Shown here: piece after piece, positions 43,719 through 52,894 of the stretch
Layout: every line of letters begins with the position of its first letter
Numbering within the stretch: position 1 is the first letter of the stretch
NCBI RefSeq assembly: GCF_003991195.1
Contig: NZ_RCWL01000001.1
Coordinates: forward strand, 682,001 to 746,000
Reading direction: 5' to 3'
From: Gynurincola endophyticus
Lineage (GTDB): Bacteria; Bacteroidota; Bacteroidia; Chitinophagales; Chitinophagaceae
Length of the DNA: 64,000 nt
Position numbers and translations under genes: made by a program
The notes under the pieces: model-generated
Seen by the model: only the letters and a program-made list of their open reading frames with translations
Told to the model about the DNA's origin: nothing
Databases searched by the model: none

Positions 43719-43858
43719 ACTTTATTATTCGGATATATAAGAGAGAGCAAAAAGTTCTGTACTAAAGTTAAAAAAAATCAGTAGAATTTAAGAAAAAGCC
43801 GTCCTGATAAAACAGTTATTTAACAAAGCTTATAGAGTCTAAACCTTTAATTTGTAGA

Positions 43859-44344
43859 ATGAAAAATTTGCTCCTGGTAATAGCTTTTTCGGCTATTTAT
43901 GTGGTTGGAAACTCGCAAAACCTGAATTACAACGATTTAAGAACAATACTTGATTATAAAGACTTCCAGATCGATACTTTTCTGGTGAAACGTCAATATA
44001 TCGCCAGCCCGAAAGAACAGGAAGATGATACGTATTATTTCAGATGGACGCACCGGATTGATTCGGCAGGAAAATCATATTATCAATATGTATCTGTCGT
44101 AGATGTATATCAGAAGAATGTGAGAAATAGAATGTTGCGTTACGGAACACTCGATAAAATGGAAATGGCAGACATATTAGACGACCTGATTGAAAACGGA
44201 TATGTGTTTAAGGAACAATTTCAGTTTGATTCACAGATCCACATTTATTATGTAAAGGGCAATGATAAAATTGTAGTAAAACATATTACCATCGAAGCCC
44301 GTAACCGGAAGAATACGTTGTATGAATTTGAGTTCGGTTCCTGA
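43859..44344 (+). CDS. exported protein of unknown function
   Basis: 161-aa product with a signal peptide (about 1-18, cut near GNSQ). No family recognised. The mature part is Asp/Tyr-rich, predicted mixed alpha/beta, with LRTILDYKDFQIDTFLVK near its start and YYVKGNDKIVVKHITIEAR near its end. Followed by a very strong hairpin shared with the convergent DUF4293 gene. Confidence 0.7.
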   Translation: MKNLLLVIAFSAIYVVGNSQNLNYNDLRTILDYKDFQIDTFLVKRQYIASPKEQEDDTYYFRWTHRIDSAGKSYYQYVSVVDVYQKNVRNRMLRYGTLDKMEMADILDDLIENGYVFKEQFQFDSQIHIYYVKGNDKIVVKHITIEARNRKNTLYEFEFGS

Positions 44345-44377
44345 TCTGAAGATTTGTATTCGAAAATATTATTTAAA

Positions 44378-44414
44378 CTAAAAGGCCCTCCAGCTATGCT
44401 GGAGGGCCTTTTAG
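44378..44414. terminator. bidirectional terminator, 17-bp perfect stem
   Basis: CTAAAAGGCCCTCCAGC pairs with GCTGGAGGGCCTTTTAG around a TAT loop (44395-44397), between two convergent genes; T-rich on both outward strands. Confidence 0.9.
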
Positions 44415-44420
44415 TTTTTA

Positions 44421-44849
44421 TTATCGTAAACGATCTAAGCTTTTGATTAGTTTTTCATCTCTGTTGATTCCTCTTAAAGCAAGAATCAAAAAGAAAATAG
44501 ACACTACCGGAAATACCAATGCCAGAATGAAAAGGCTGGATTCTCCTTCTACATATTGCTGAGTTTGTTTGTAAAATAGAATTACGGCAAGAATTGATAC
44601 TACCAGATTCAGCAATACCAGTTTGATTTGTAGTTTTCTGGTTTTATAAACAAAAATAATATACAGAGATAATAATGCACTTACCGCAACTACAATAGCC
44701 AATAAGATCGAAGAACCGGCAGTTAATTTTTCAAATTGAGCTGGTTGTCCGGTTTTTACTATGTTGCCGCTGAATAAAGCGATTTTAAAAGTCGCTGCCA
44801 TCAATAAGCCGGCAATTAATAACCATAAACTTTGTATACGTTGTAGCAT
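44421..44849 (-). CDS. DUF4293-family membrane protein
   Basis: 142-aa protein with four hydrophobic helices and the typical opening MLQRIQSLWLLIAGLLM of the Bacteroidota-specific family DUF4293. Function unknown. The N-terminal RIQS segment is the most conserved part as I recall the family. Monocistronic, convergent with the exported protein gene 43859-44344. Confidence 0.88.
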   Translation of the reverse strand: MLQRIQSLWLLIAGLLMAATFKIALFSGNIVKTGQPAQFEKLTAGSSILLAIVVAVSALLSLYIIFVYKTRKLQIKLVLLNLVVSILAVILFYKQTQQYVEGESSLFILALVFPVVSIFFLILALRGINRDEKLIKSLDRLR

Positions 44850-44999
44850 AATTTATATTTCTCTTTAACGAATAAAATAGTAGCTGCAAATTATCAAAAA
44901 AAGTATTAAATGCAGCATTTAATGTGAAAGGATTACCAAAGAAATCTTACGTAAAACCCAGGCATTATTTTGGTATTGGAACATTCAAAGTGAACATTT

Positions 45000-45395
45000 A
45001 TGAGAAAAATATTGGTGGCTGTTACCGCGATGGTCGTTTTCGTTGCCTGTACTAAAAGTGACGATAAGTATTATCGCTTTGAAGACGCCGTTGGTGTGTG
45101 GCAGGGAAAATACTCCAATTCAGTAGGTGCCAATCCTACACAAGACTGGTTGATGGTGCTGAAGTCGGATAGTACGATGCTCATCTATAACGCCATTACA
45201 GATACGGCGAATGCATCCCGGAAAGGCCGTGGGCGTTTTTCAACCTATGATAATAGTGTGGTGATTGTGTTTCAGTGGGGAAATGACGGAGGTTATTTTG
45301 CAAATGGTGAGATAACGCCCAGTAAAGACCGTATTACAGGGGTTTGGGGAGTCGGTAACCAGAATAGAGGTGATTTTGTAATAGACAAACGATAA
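45000..45395 (+). CDS. small lipoprotein of unknown function
   Basis: 131-aa product with a lipoprotein signal and lipobox Cys17 (VFVACTKSD). The mature domain looks like a small beta-barrel or lipocalin-like fold: VGVWQGKYSN near the start and a C-terminal GVWGVGNQNRGDFVIDKR, similar in style to Bacteroidota lipoproteins of the 'W-x-G...G-x-W' type. No specific family recognised. It ends next to the nested palindrome. Confidence 0.75.
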   Translation: MRKILVAVTAMVVFVACTKSDDKYYRFEDAVGVWQGKYSNSVGANPTQDWLMVLKSDSTMLIYNAITDTANASRKGRGRFSTYDNSVVIVFQWGNDGGYFANGEITPSKDRITGVWGVGNQNRGDFVIDKR

Positions 45396-45401
45396 GAATA
45401 T

Positions 45402-45513
45402 TTAACCATTAAGGAATTAAGAGAAGCAACAAGTTGCTTCGGGGAATAAGCCAGTGAGGGGTGGATGACACATCCACCCCTCACTGAAAAGAACTTAATT
45501 CCTTAATGGTTAA
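45402..45513. repeat. nested palindrome, MITE-like, between convergent genes
   Basis: Outer 20-bp perfect arms TTAACCATTAAGGAATTAAG (45402-45421) and its complement (45494-45513). Inside are a short hairpin AGCAAC/GTTGCT (45425-45438) and a 16-bp perfect stem CAGTGAGGGGTGGATG / CATCCACCCCTCACTG (45452-45486) with an ACA loop. It may act as bidirectional terminator, but its size and the related arm after oxyR suggest a mobile or dispersed repeat. Confidence 0.75.
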
Positions 45514-45531
45514 TGTATTTCCTGATGAATT

Positions 45532-46812
45532 TTAACCTAATTCAGGATACAAAGGAAACTGTTTCATGAAAGTTTTTACTTCTTCTTTTACTGAAGCAAT
45601 AACGTTTTCATCATCAATATTCATCAATACTTTGTCTATTAAAGTAACGATTGTTTCCATGTGCTCTTCTTTCATTAAACGGCTGGTGATGGCTGCAACA
45701 CCTACACGAATGCCGCTGGTAACGAAAGGACTCTTATCGTCGAAAGGAACAGCGTTTTTATTGAGTGTGATATGTGCTTTGTCTAATGTTTCCTGTGCTT
45801 TTTTACCGGTAATATTTTTATTACGAAGGTCAATAAGCATCAGGTGGTTATCGGTACCGCCACTGATCAGGTCATATCCTTTACTAACAAAAGATTTTGC
45901 CATTGCCTGTGCATTTGCAACAACCTGTTTTGCATAAGCAGTATATTCGTCGCTTAAAATTTCTCCGAAAGCAACTGCTTTAGCAGCGATTACATGCTCT
46001 AAAGGACCACCTTGCATACCCGGGAAAACTGCCAGGTCCAGTAATGCACTCATCATTCGTACATTACCTTTCGGATCTTTCAGACCCCACGGGTTTTCGA
46101 AATCGTGACGTATCATAATCACACCACCACGAGGTCCTCTTAAAGTTTTATGAGTGGTAGAAGTTACTATATGGCAATGATCGAAAGGATCATTTAATAA
46201 ACCTTTTGCAATTAAACCGGCAGGGTGTGCAATATCTGCTAAAACCAATGCACCGATTTCATCGGCCACTTTGCGGATTCTGGCATAATCCCAGTCTCTG
46301 CTATAGGCAGATGCACCACAAATAATCATTGCAGGTTTTTCTGCTCTGGCCACAGCTTCTAAATGGTCATAATCTACCAGGCCGTCTTCTTTTTTTACAC
46401 CGTAAAATAAAGCCTGATAAGTTTTACCACTGAAGTTAGCAGGGCTACCGTGTGTTAAGTGACCACCCATGCTTAAATCTAAGCCCAGGATTTTATCACC
46501 GGGTTTCAGACACGCTAGAAAAACGGCAGTATTTGCCTGTGCTCCACTATGCGGCTGAACGTTTGCCCAGCTCAGGTTGAAGATTTCTTTCAAACGGTTG
46601 ATGGCTAAAGTCTCAATTTCATCTACCACCTCACAACCGCCATAATATCTTTTACCAGGATAGCCTTCTGCATATTTGTTTGTAGCTACTGAGCCCATCG
46701 CTTGCATCACCTGCAAGGAGGTAAAATTTTCAGAGGCAATCAACTCGATACCGTCGCGTTGACGTTTTAGTTCGCTCTGAAGTAAGTCGAAAATTTGAGT
46801 GTCCTTTTGCAT
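45532..46812 (-). CDS. glyA: serine hydroxymethyltransferase
   Basis: PLP enzyme interconverting serine + THF and glycine + methylene-THF. The 426-aa product has the N-terminal [27 protein letters not shown], the substrate/PLP regions [13 protein letters not shown] and the PLP-lysine motif [15 protein letters not shown] minus-strand TAATTTTG box at 46824-46817 ends only four bases before the ATG, which would give a leaderless mRNA. Confidence 0.97.
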   Translation of the reverse strand: MQKDTQIFDLLQSELKRQRDGIELIASENFTSLQVMQAMGSVATNKYAEGYPGKRYYGGCEVVDEIETLAINRLKEIFNLSWANVQPHSGAQANTAVFLACLKPGDKILGLDLSMGGHLTHGSPANFSGKTYQALFYGVKKEDGLVDYDHLEAVARAEKPAMIICGASAYSRDWDYARIRKVADEIGALVLADIAHPAGLIAKGLLNDPFDHCHIVTSTTHKTLRGPRGGVIMIRHDFENPWGLKDPKGNVRMMSALLDLAVFPGMQGGPLEHVIAAKAVAFGEILSDEYTAYAKQVVANAQAMAKSFVSKGYDLISGGTDNHLMLIDLRNKNITGKKAQETLDKAHITLNKNAVPFDDKSPFVTSGIRVGVAAITSRLMKEEHMETIVTLIDKVLMNIDDENVIASVKEEVKTFMKQFPLYPELG

Positions 46813-46816
46813 GCCG

Positions 46817-46824
46817 CAAAATTA
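46817..46824 (-). promoter_or_regulatory. Bacteroidota -7 box (TAATTTTG) abutting glyA start
   Basis: Exact TAnnTTTG on the minus strand. Its distance to the glyA ATG (four bases) puts the expected +1 at or very near the start codon. Confidence 0.4.
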
Positions 46825-46952
46825 ATTGAATCGGTTGAATTAACAGAAATAATATCCCCGGGAATCTTAATATTTCATCAACTTCCCGCGGAAAGAGGCG
46901 GTATGGTGAGAATTTTGTATTTTCACTCCACAAAAGCAAGCAGATTTTTTTG

Positions 46953-47951
46953 ATGAAAGCAATAATTCCTGTGGCCGGGGCAGGTACCAAACTCCGACCA
47001 CACACTTACACACAACCCAAAGCACTCATTCCACTGGCTGGCAGAACGATTTTGAGTATTATCGTGGATCAGTTAAGAGATGCCGGCGTAAATGAGTTCA
47101 TTTTTATTGTGGGCTATCTCGGAGAAAAAATCCAGGATTATGTTAAAGAAACTTATCCTGACATTACCGCTCACTTTGTTTACCAGCAAGAGCGTCATGG
47201 GGTAGGTCATGCCATTCAGCTAACGGAGGAAATCGTACAAAATGATGAAGTATATATCGTTCTGGGTGATACGATCTGTGAGTATGATGTAAAGGCAGTA
47301 CTTGAATTTCCGGGTTCTGTTCTTTGCGTGAAACGGGTTGATGACCCCCGCAACTTTGGAGTGGCCGAAATGGATGAAGACCATTCAATTGCCAAAGTGG
47401 TTGAAAAACCGCAGATTCCTAAGTCGAATATGGCACTCGTAGGTATCTACAAAATCAAAGAAACTCATTGGTTATTTGATTGTTTGAGAAACAACTATAC
47501 CAACAATGTTACATCAAGGGGTGAATTCAGCATTACCGATGCCATTGACTGCATGATTCAGAAAGGTGCTAAATTTCACGCCTTTAAAGTGCAGAACTGG
47601 TTTGATTGCGGACGAAAAGAAACCCTGCTGGCTTCTAATGCCACTTTATTAAAGAAATTCGGCGGAAAAGTATCTGAAGACCATGACTTTGAGAATACCA
47701 TCATCGTTCCGCCCGTGAGTATTGCCAAAGGCTGTGTTATTAAGAATTCAATTATCGGTCCTAATGTGGCAATAGGAGAAAAAACGAATATAAAGTATTC
47801 AATTATAAAGAACTCGATTATCAGTTCATTTGCTACCTTATATGATATAGTGCTGGATTCATCTCTGATCGGAAGTGATACGGCGGTAAGGGGCGAAAGT
47901 CGAAGTCTGAACATTGGTGATAACACTGAGATTAATTTAGGGGAGTCATGA
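46953..47951 (+). CDS. sugar-phosphate nucleotidyltransferase
   Basis: 332-aa enzyme of the NTP-transferase family (RmlA/GlmU-like), activating a sugar 1-phosphate to an NDP-sugar. Seen: N-terminal nucleotide-binding loop PVAGAGTKLRPHT with PKALIPLAG, HGVGHAIQLTEE, and a C-terminal left-handed beta-helix built from hexapeptide-like repeats (from about 250: IAKGCVIKNSIIGPNVAIGEKTNI). The G-x-G-T-K variant replaces the usual Arg with Lys. A TTG at 46950 is in frame but the ATG at 46953 (MKAIIPVAGAG) is the natural start. Substrate not determinable; similar genes are called glucose-1-phosphate thymidylyltransferase. Confidence 0.88.
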   Translation: MKAIIPVAGAGTKLRPHTYTQPKALIPLAGRTILSIIVDQLRDAGVNEFIFIVGYLGEKIQDYVKETYPDITAHFVYQQERHGVGHAIQLTEEIVQNDEVYIVLGDTICEYDVKAVLEFPGSVLCVKRVDDPRNFGVAEMDEDHSIAKVVEKPQIPKSNMALVGIYKIKETHWLFDCLRNNYTNNVTSRGEFSITDAIDCMIQKGAKFHAFKVQNWFDCGRKETLLASNATLLKKFGGKVSEDHDFENTIIVPPVSIAKGCVIKNSIIGPNVAIGEKTNIKYSIIKNSIISSFATLYDIVLDSSLIGSDTAVRGESRSLNIGDNTEINLGES

Positions 47952-47994
47952 TAGGAATAAATGTGAGGAGTGGTGTTAATTAAATCTAAAAGGC

Positions 47995-48024
47995 TTGCCT
48001 ATCATCAAGGAATGATTAAATTTG
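47995..48024 (+). promoter_or_regulatory. Bacteroidota promoter: -33 TTG and -7 TAAATTTG
   Basis: TTG at 47995-47997 and TAAATTTG at 48017-48024 with 19-bp spacing, the best -33/-7 pair seen in the window. It supports the ATG at 48046 rather than the TTG at 48022 as the start of the next gene. Confidence 0.55.
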
Positions 48025-48045
48025 TGTAAAGTAAACGTAATTTCC

Positions 48046-48426
48046 ATGAGCCAATTACGCGCCTTATTCCTGGCCTTGGTTGCCACCCCTGTTTATCTGT
48101 TTGCCGCAGATAATAACGGAACGCCTGATGGAAATCGGGCAGATAAACCTACAGAAGCAATCATTTTAGATGCCAAAACCAAGTTACCCCTGGCCGGTGT
48201 AACGGTTTTGATAAAAAACCTGAATGATAACTCGGTAGTAAGGGTTACAACAGATGAACAAGGCAAAGTGGTGCTTTCAAACATGGAAGTTGCAGAAGTG
48301 CAAATTGTAGTAGAAAAAAACGGATACAAAAAATTAGAAGCGAAAGCAAAAGCTAAATCAGGTCAACTGATTTACAACCTCACCAAACAAGACGAATTTA
48401 TACATCCTTTTATAAGATTCAGATAG
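48046..48426 (+). CDS. exported carboxypeptidase-regulatory-like domain protein
   Basis: 126-aa product with signal peptide (about 1-20, cut near LFA) and one beta-sandwich domain of the CarboxypepD_reg-like type: EAIILDAKTKLPLAGVTVLI, then VRVTTDEQGKVVLSNM and VVEKNGYKKLEAKAK. Unlike SusC-type proteins it has no plug or barrel behind it. Function unknown; such domains bind proteins or sugars at the surface. Own promoter and own terminator. Confidence 0.82.
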   Translation: MSQLRALFLALVATPVYLFAADNNGTPDGNRADKPTEAIILDAKTKLPLAGVTVLIKNLNDNSVVRVTTDEQGKVVLSNMEVAEVQIVVEKNGYKKLEAKAKAKSGQLIYNLTKQDEFIHPFIRFR

Positions 48427-48455
48427 CCCCTCAACCTTGTTGAGGGCTTTTTTTT
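48425..48455 (+). terminator. intrinsic terminator after 48046-48426
   Basis: AGCCCCTCAA / TTGAGGGCT with one bulged C, followed by eight T. Confidence 0.8.
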
Positions 48456-48510
48456 ACTGCCTGTAATTTAAAGTGCAGTACCCTGTACGCCATCGGCATG
48501 TGCAAATAAA

Positions 48511-48543
48511 AAACTCTCTCCTTTATCGGGAGAGAGTTTTTTT
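48511..48543. terminator. terminator of the minus-strand ABC exporter operon
   Basis: 11-bp stem AAACTCTCTCC / GGAGAGAGTTT, 7-nt loop at 48522-48528, with A and T runs on both sides. It lies just beyond the stop of the minus-strand permease. Confidence 0.8.
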
Positions 48544-48557
48544 ATAATGTTTGCTTT

Positions 48558-49862
48558 TTAGATGTTCTTTTGAAAGCCCCATTTGATGAGTTCTTTCCAG
48601 GTTATTTTTTTACCATACATCAGAATACCTACTCTGTAAATTCGTCCGGATAACCAGGTGGTAAACAGGAAGCCTAAAATAAGGAAGAGTAAGCTTAAAC
48701 CAAGTTCCCAATAAGTTACGCCCATCGGAACGCCGTGTGCAAGGCGGCCCATCATTACAATTGGTGAAGTTAAAGGGAATAAACTACCGAAAACCGAAAT
48801 AGTGCTGTAAGGATCGGATACGGCTTTATTCAGAATAATAATACCGAATATAATTGGAAGTGTAATCGGCATCATTAAAGATTGAGCATCTTGTGGATCT
48901 TCGTTAACTGCACAGCCTACTGCTGCGAATAACGATGAATAAAGCAGATATCCTCCCAGGAAGTAAAATAAGAAACAAACTGCCAGTAATGGAACGTTTA
49001 CCGATTCAAATGATTTCATAAAACTGGTAATAGCTGTTTCTTTTACTTCAGCGCTTACCGAACTTAATTGCTCTACCTGATCTGCTCCGATCGTCATGTT
49101 GAATACAGTAGATAAAGTAATAATCAAAATCGCCCAAATCAGAAACTGTACAACACCTACGGCTCCGATACCGATAATTTTGCCCATCAACAGCTGGAAC
49201 GGACGTACTGAGCTAACGATTACTTCAGCAATTCTGCTCACTTTTTCTTCCATTACACCTCTCATTACCATTGATCCGTAGATAAAGAGAATGAAATAGA
49301 TGAATAGCCCCATTCCGTACCCTAAGCCATAACTCAGGCCTGAGTTAATTTTACCCGATTGTTTTGGATCGTCGGATACTGTAACCCAATCAAATTTAGT
49401 TTTTGATTTAATCTGATTGTATAAAGTAGTATCAATATTTAATTGTGCTAACTTCTTCTGTTCTGTAAGCTGATTAAATTTACGCTGAATACTTTCTTGT
49501 GTAGAAAAAGAAACTGCTTTTCTTGACTTTACGGTAATTGCCTGTTTACTTAACGGATCATAGTTCTCAGGAATGAAAATATAACCGTCAATTTTTTTAT
49601 CAGTCAATTGTTGATTTACTTCATTTTCGGGTTGATTGCTATAAGTAAAAGTAGCATCATTGATATTTGTGGTGTCATCGATGAATTTACCCGGATCGGC
49701 AATGATCACCTTGAAAGAGTCGTTACCGCTTACACTGAAATAGATACCTGCAGCGTATAAGCCTATAATAAGAAGAGGTAAAAGTATAGTGGTTAATAAG
49801 AAGGTTTTTTTCTGAACCCTGCTTAAAAATTCTCTTTTGGCTACTATTAAAGTTTTATTCAT
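48558..49862 (-). CDS. ABC-2 type permease, NatB-like
   Basis: 434-aa permease of the ABC2_membrane_3/NatB type: one N-terminal helix (about 20-40), a large extracytoplasmic domain (about 45-175), then five helices in the C-terminal half with MVMRGVMEEKVSRIAEVIVSSVRPFQLLMGKIIG, the segment typical of this group. It starts 10 bp after its ATPase gene's stop. NatAB exports sodium in Bacillus; the substrate here is unknown. Confidence 0.9.
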   Translation of the reverse strand: MNKTLIVAKREFLSRVQKKTFLLTTILLPLLIIGLYAAGIYFSVSGNDSFKVIIADPGKFIDDTTNINDATFTYSNQPENEVNQQLTDKKIDGYIFIPENYDPLSKQAITVKSRKAVSFSTQESIQRKFNQLTEQKKLAQLNIDTTLYNQIKSKTKFDWVTVSDDPKQSGKINSGLSYGLGYGMGLFIYFILFIYGSMVMRGVMEEKVSRIAEVIVSSVRPFQLLMGKIIGIGAVGVVQFLIWAILIITLSTVFNMTIGADQVEQLSSVSAEVKETAITSFMKSFESVNVPLLAVCFLFYFLGGYLLYSSLFAAVGCAVNEDPQDAQSLMMPITLPIIFGIIILNKAVSDPYSTISVFGSLFPLTSPIVMMGRLAHGVPMGVTYWELGLSLLFLILGFLFTTWLSGRIYRVGILMYGKKITWKELIKWGFQKNI

Positions 49863-49872
49863 AAAAAGGGAA

Positions 49873-50799
49873 TTAGTCGTTTACTGTTTGAAATTGACGT
49901 GCACTCGGAGTGGCTTCTACCAATGAAATAAAGATTTCATTTAAGCTTGGTAATACTTCACTAAAATGAATGATTCTGTTTCCAGACTGCATTACTGATT
50001 GTAATACATCATTTGGCTGAGCTCCTTCTTTTAACTGAATCAGGGCACTGTCTTGTTTTTGTTGAACGATTTCATACAGGTGTGAACTGTTCAGGTTCAG
50101 TTCTCCATCTGTAGCGATATTGAAGCGGTGTTGCTTGAACTGTTGTTTTACATTCGACACAGTACCGTCTAATATCTTTTTTCCCTTATTTACTAATATG
50201 ATCTGATCGCAGATTTCTTCAACCTGCTCCATGCGGTGCGTACTGAAGATGATGGTAGCACCCTCTTTTGACAAACGGTATATTTCATCTTTAATGAGAT
50301 TGGCATTTACCGGGTCTAATCCACTAAAAGGTTCGTCGAGAATGATGAGTTTAGGCTCGTGCAAAACTGTGGTAACAAACTGAAGTTTTTGTCCCATCCC
50401 TTTAGAAAGGTCTTCTACTTTTTTATTCCACCACGATTCCATTTCAAGGCGTTCGAACCAGGTTTTTACATTTTTGTAGGCAACGGCTTTATCTAAACCT
50501 TTTAATTGTGCCAGATACATTGCCTGTTCGCCGATTTTCATTTTTTTGTAAAGCCCTCTTTCTTCAGGCATATACCCGATTTGTAAAACATCACCAATGG
50601 CATTAAAAGGTTGCCCGTTGAGTGATATTTGTCCTTCATCAGGAAATATAATACCGGTAATCATTCTGATAAGCGTAGTTTTACCGGCACCGTTGGGGCC
50701 AAGTAAACCAAATATACTGCCCGGTTGAATCTCAAAGCTGATATCATCTACAGCTTTCTGGGTAGAGTAATATTTTTTTAAGTTTTGTACTTTCAGCAT
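49873..50799 (-). CDS. ABC transporter ATP-binding protein, NatA-like
   Basis: 308-aa ATPase partner of the permease 48558-49862. Walker A GPNGAGKTT (about 35-43), Q-loop region GYMPEERGLYKKM, signature LSKGMGQKLQFV, Walker B LIILDEPFSGLDP, switch STHRMEQVEE. The last about 80 residues form a DUF4162-like domain. The signature begins LSKG instead of LSGG, common in this group. Confidence 0.93.
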   Translation of the reverse strand: MLKVQNLKKYYSTQKAVDDISFEIQPGSIFGLLGPNGAGKTTLIRMITGIIFPDEGQISLNGQPFNAIGDVLQIGYMPEERGLYKKMKIGEQAMYLAQLKGLDKAVAYKNVKTWFERLEMESWWNKKVEDLSKGMGQKLQFVTTVLHEPKLIILDEPFSGLDPVNANLIKDEIYRLSKEGATIIFSTHRMEQVEEICDQIILVNKGKKILDGTVSNVKQQFKQHRFNIATDGELNLNSSHLYEIVQQKQDSALIQLKEGAQPNDVLQSVMQSGNRIIHFSEVLPSLNEIFISLVEATPSARQFQTVND

Positions 50800-51298
50800 A
50801 GTTATAGTTTGGTTATTGTTACATTATTAGTGTCGCAAATGCCAAGAAAGTTACAAGAAAAGGATAGAAAATTTTAGTATTAGCCGATCAATAACACTAA
50901 TTTGTTGAATAATGGCGGTTTTTGGGTGGTAAAAGGGAGGCGTGTTTAATGAAGAATGAAGAGTTAAGAGTGAAACCGGACTTTGATGCTTATTTTTAAT
51001 AGCAGACAGAATTATCACTGATTTAATTCTTCAGGTGATTACGTATAAAACGGTTGATATGCCGGCTGAATCAGAAGGTCGTTGGTTGAAACTGTTTCAT
51101 TTTTGAATAGTTTTTACCGGAAAATCGTTTACAATTTTCTGGTTTTTTATTGAGAATGGTGTAATAAAATACTATATTTTACTCTTGGTTATAAAAAGAG
51201 TAAAAAACGCTGTTGATCAAAACGGGTTCACCCGAAGGAAATGGGTGTTTTAATATAATTGCATACCACTTTGCATCCTGTATTTTTAACTCTTCATT
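50800..51298. repeat. intergenic region bounded by a 15-bp inverted repeat
   Basis: 499 bp without an ORF. AGAATGAAGAGTTAA at 50953-50967 is inverted at 51286-51300, the second copy overlapping the stop codon of the minus-strand FAD gene. These sequences resemble the A/T-rich repeat arms at 27893-27920, 31140 and 45402. The inner about 320 bp shows no gene; some low-complexity and possible degenerate repeat only. Confidence 0.55.
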
Positions 51299-52864
51299 CT
51301 ACATTCTTAATTTCTCTAAGATGGTTTGTGCTACTCTTTCTCCGTCCATTGCAGCGCTAACAATTCCTCCGGCATAACCGGCACCTTCACCACATGGGTA
51401 GAGTTGTTGTATTTGCGGGTGTTCTAATGAAACAGGGTCGCGAGGAATACGAACCGGTGAAGAGGTTCTGGATTCTGTAGCTACCAATACCGCTTCATTG
51501 GTATAATAACCTTTCATTTTTTTACCGAATTCAATAAATGCTCCTTTTAAAGCTTTGCTGACAAAAGAGGGAAGTACCTGTTGAAGGTCTACGCTGTTTA
51601 ATCCGGGTACATACGAGCAATCGGGTAGGGAAGAAGAAACTTTATTATTGACAAAATCAACCATTCTTTGTGCGGGTGCTACAAACTGGCCACCGCCTGC
51701 CTGATAAGCTTTTTGTTCAACATTGCGTTGAAACTCCATTGCTGCTAATGCCTGATGTTTAGGAATCAGTGATTGATAGTTGTCGGGTTCAACGGTTACT
51801 ACCATGCCTGAATTTGCGTGCGGGTTATTGCGTTTTGAAGGTGACCATCCGTTTACGACCAGTTCACCGGGTGAGGTAGCGGCAGGTGCTATAATTCCAC
51901 CGGGGCACATACAGAAAGAGAATACTCCTTTTTCCTGTACCTGTTGCACGAGGCTATAGGAGGCAGGAGGTAGAAATTCGTTTCTTACAGGACAGTGGTA
52001 CTGAATCTGATCAATTAAAATTTGCGGATGTTCTATTCTTACACCCAGCGCAAAAGGTTTTGCTTCTATGAGTATATTTTTGTTTTGAAGTAATTCGAAA
52101 ATATCTCTGGCAGAATGTCCTGTTGCCAAAATGACCGCATCCGCTCTGAAAGTATCGTTATCGGCTGTAACCACCCCTTTTAGTATGTTATTATTAATAA
52201 TGAAGTCAATTACTTTCTTTTCGAATAAAAAGCGGCCTCCTGCGCCTGTAATGGCTTCACGCATAGCCGTCATGATATGTGGCAGTTTATTAGTTCCTAC
52301 GTGTGGATGTGATTCGTAGAGAATTTTATCCTCAGCTCCAAACTGTACTAATATATTAAGGATGCGATTAATGTCCCCTCTTTTATTACTTCTGGTATAT
52401 AATTTACCGTCAGAATAGGTTCCCGCTCCACCTTCTCCGAAACAGTAGTTGCTTTCGGGGTTAACGATACCCTGTTTATTGAGTGCGGCAAGGTCTCTTC
52501 TTCTGGCTCTTACATCTTTACCCCGTTCAAGTATAATTGGCTGAACGCCGTTTTCAATCAGTTTGAGCGCTGCATACAAACCTGCGGGCCCTGCCCCGAT
52601 GATGATAACACTATGTGGTGATTGGTGAACGTCTTTAAGTTGTATGGCAGAAACGGGTCTTTCTATAACCGGTTCATCTATGAAGGCACGGATACTAAGC
52701 TGCACCCATGGCTGCTTTGAGCGGGCATCGATTGAACGTTTGGTAATATAAAAACCATTAATATTTTTTACAGGCTTACCGATAGTGCCTGCTATTGCTT
52801 TATGAACAGCTTTGTTGTCGGCAGCTTCTGCCGGTGTAAGCTTGAGTAGAATGTCTTTTTGCAT
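51299..52864 (-). CDS. FAD-dependent oxidoreductase (COG2509-type)
   Basis: 521-aa flavoprotein of uncharacterised function. An N-terminal helper domain (about 1-85) precedes the FAD loop VIIIGAGPAGLYAALKL, FGEGGAGTYSDGKL, ADAVILATGHSARDIF and the C-terminal FAD site PCGEGAGYAGGIVSAAMDG. A TTG at 52894 is in frame upstream, but the ATG at 52864 (MQKDILLKLTPAEA) is the preferred start. Members are often annotated as NAD(P)/FAD-dependent dehydrogenases; the substrate is unknown. The last codons lie in an intergenic-type repeat. Confidence 0.85.
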   Translation of the reverse strand: MQKDILLKLTPAEAADNKAVHKAIAGTIGKPVKNINGFYITKRSIDARSKQPWVQLSIRAFIDEPVIERPVSAIQLKDVHQSPHSVIIIGAGPAGLYAALKLIENGVQPIILERGKDVRARRRDLAALNKQGIVNPESNYCFGEGGAGTYSDGKLYTRSNKRGDINRILNILVQFGAEDKILYESHPHVGTNKLPHIMTAMREAITGAGGRFLFEKKVIDFIINNNILKGVVTADNDTFRADAVILATGHSARDIFELLQNKNILIEAKPFALGVRIEHPQILIDQIQYHCPVRNEFLPPASYSLVQQVQEKGVFSFCMCPGGIIAPAATSPGELVVNGWSPSKRNNPHANSGMVVTVEPDNYQSLIPKHQALAAMEFQRNVEQKAYQAGGGQFVAPAQRMVDFVNNKVSSSLPDCSYVPGLNSVDLQQVLPSFVSKALKGAFIEFGKKMKGYYTNEAVLVATESRTSSPVRIPRDPVSLEHPQIQQLYPCGEGAGYAGGIVSAAMDGERVAQTILEKLRM

Positions 52865-52894
52865 GATGTTAGGTAGTTGTCCTAAAAATCCCAA

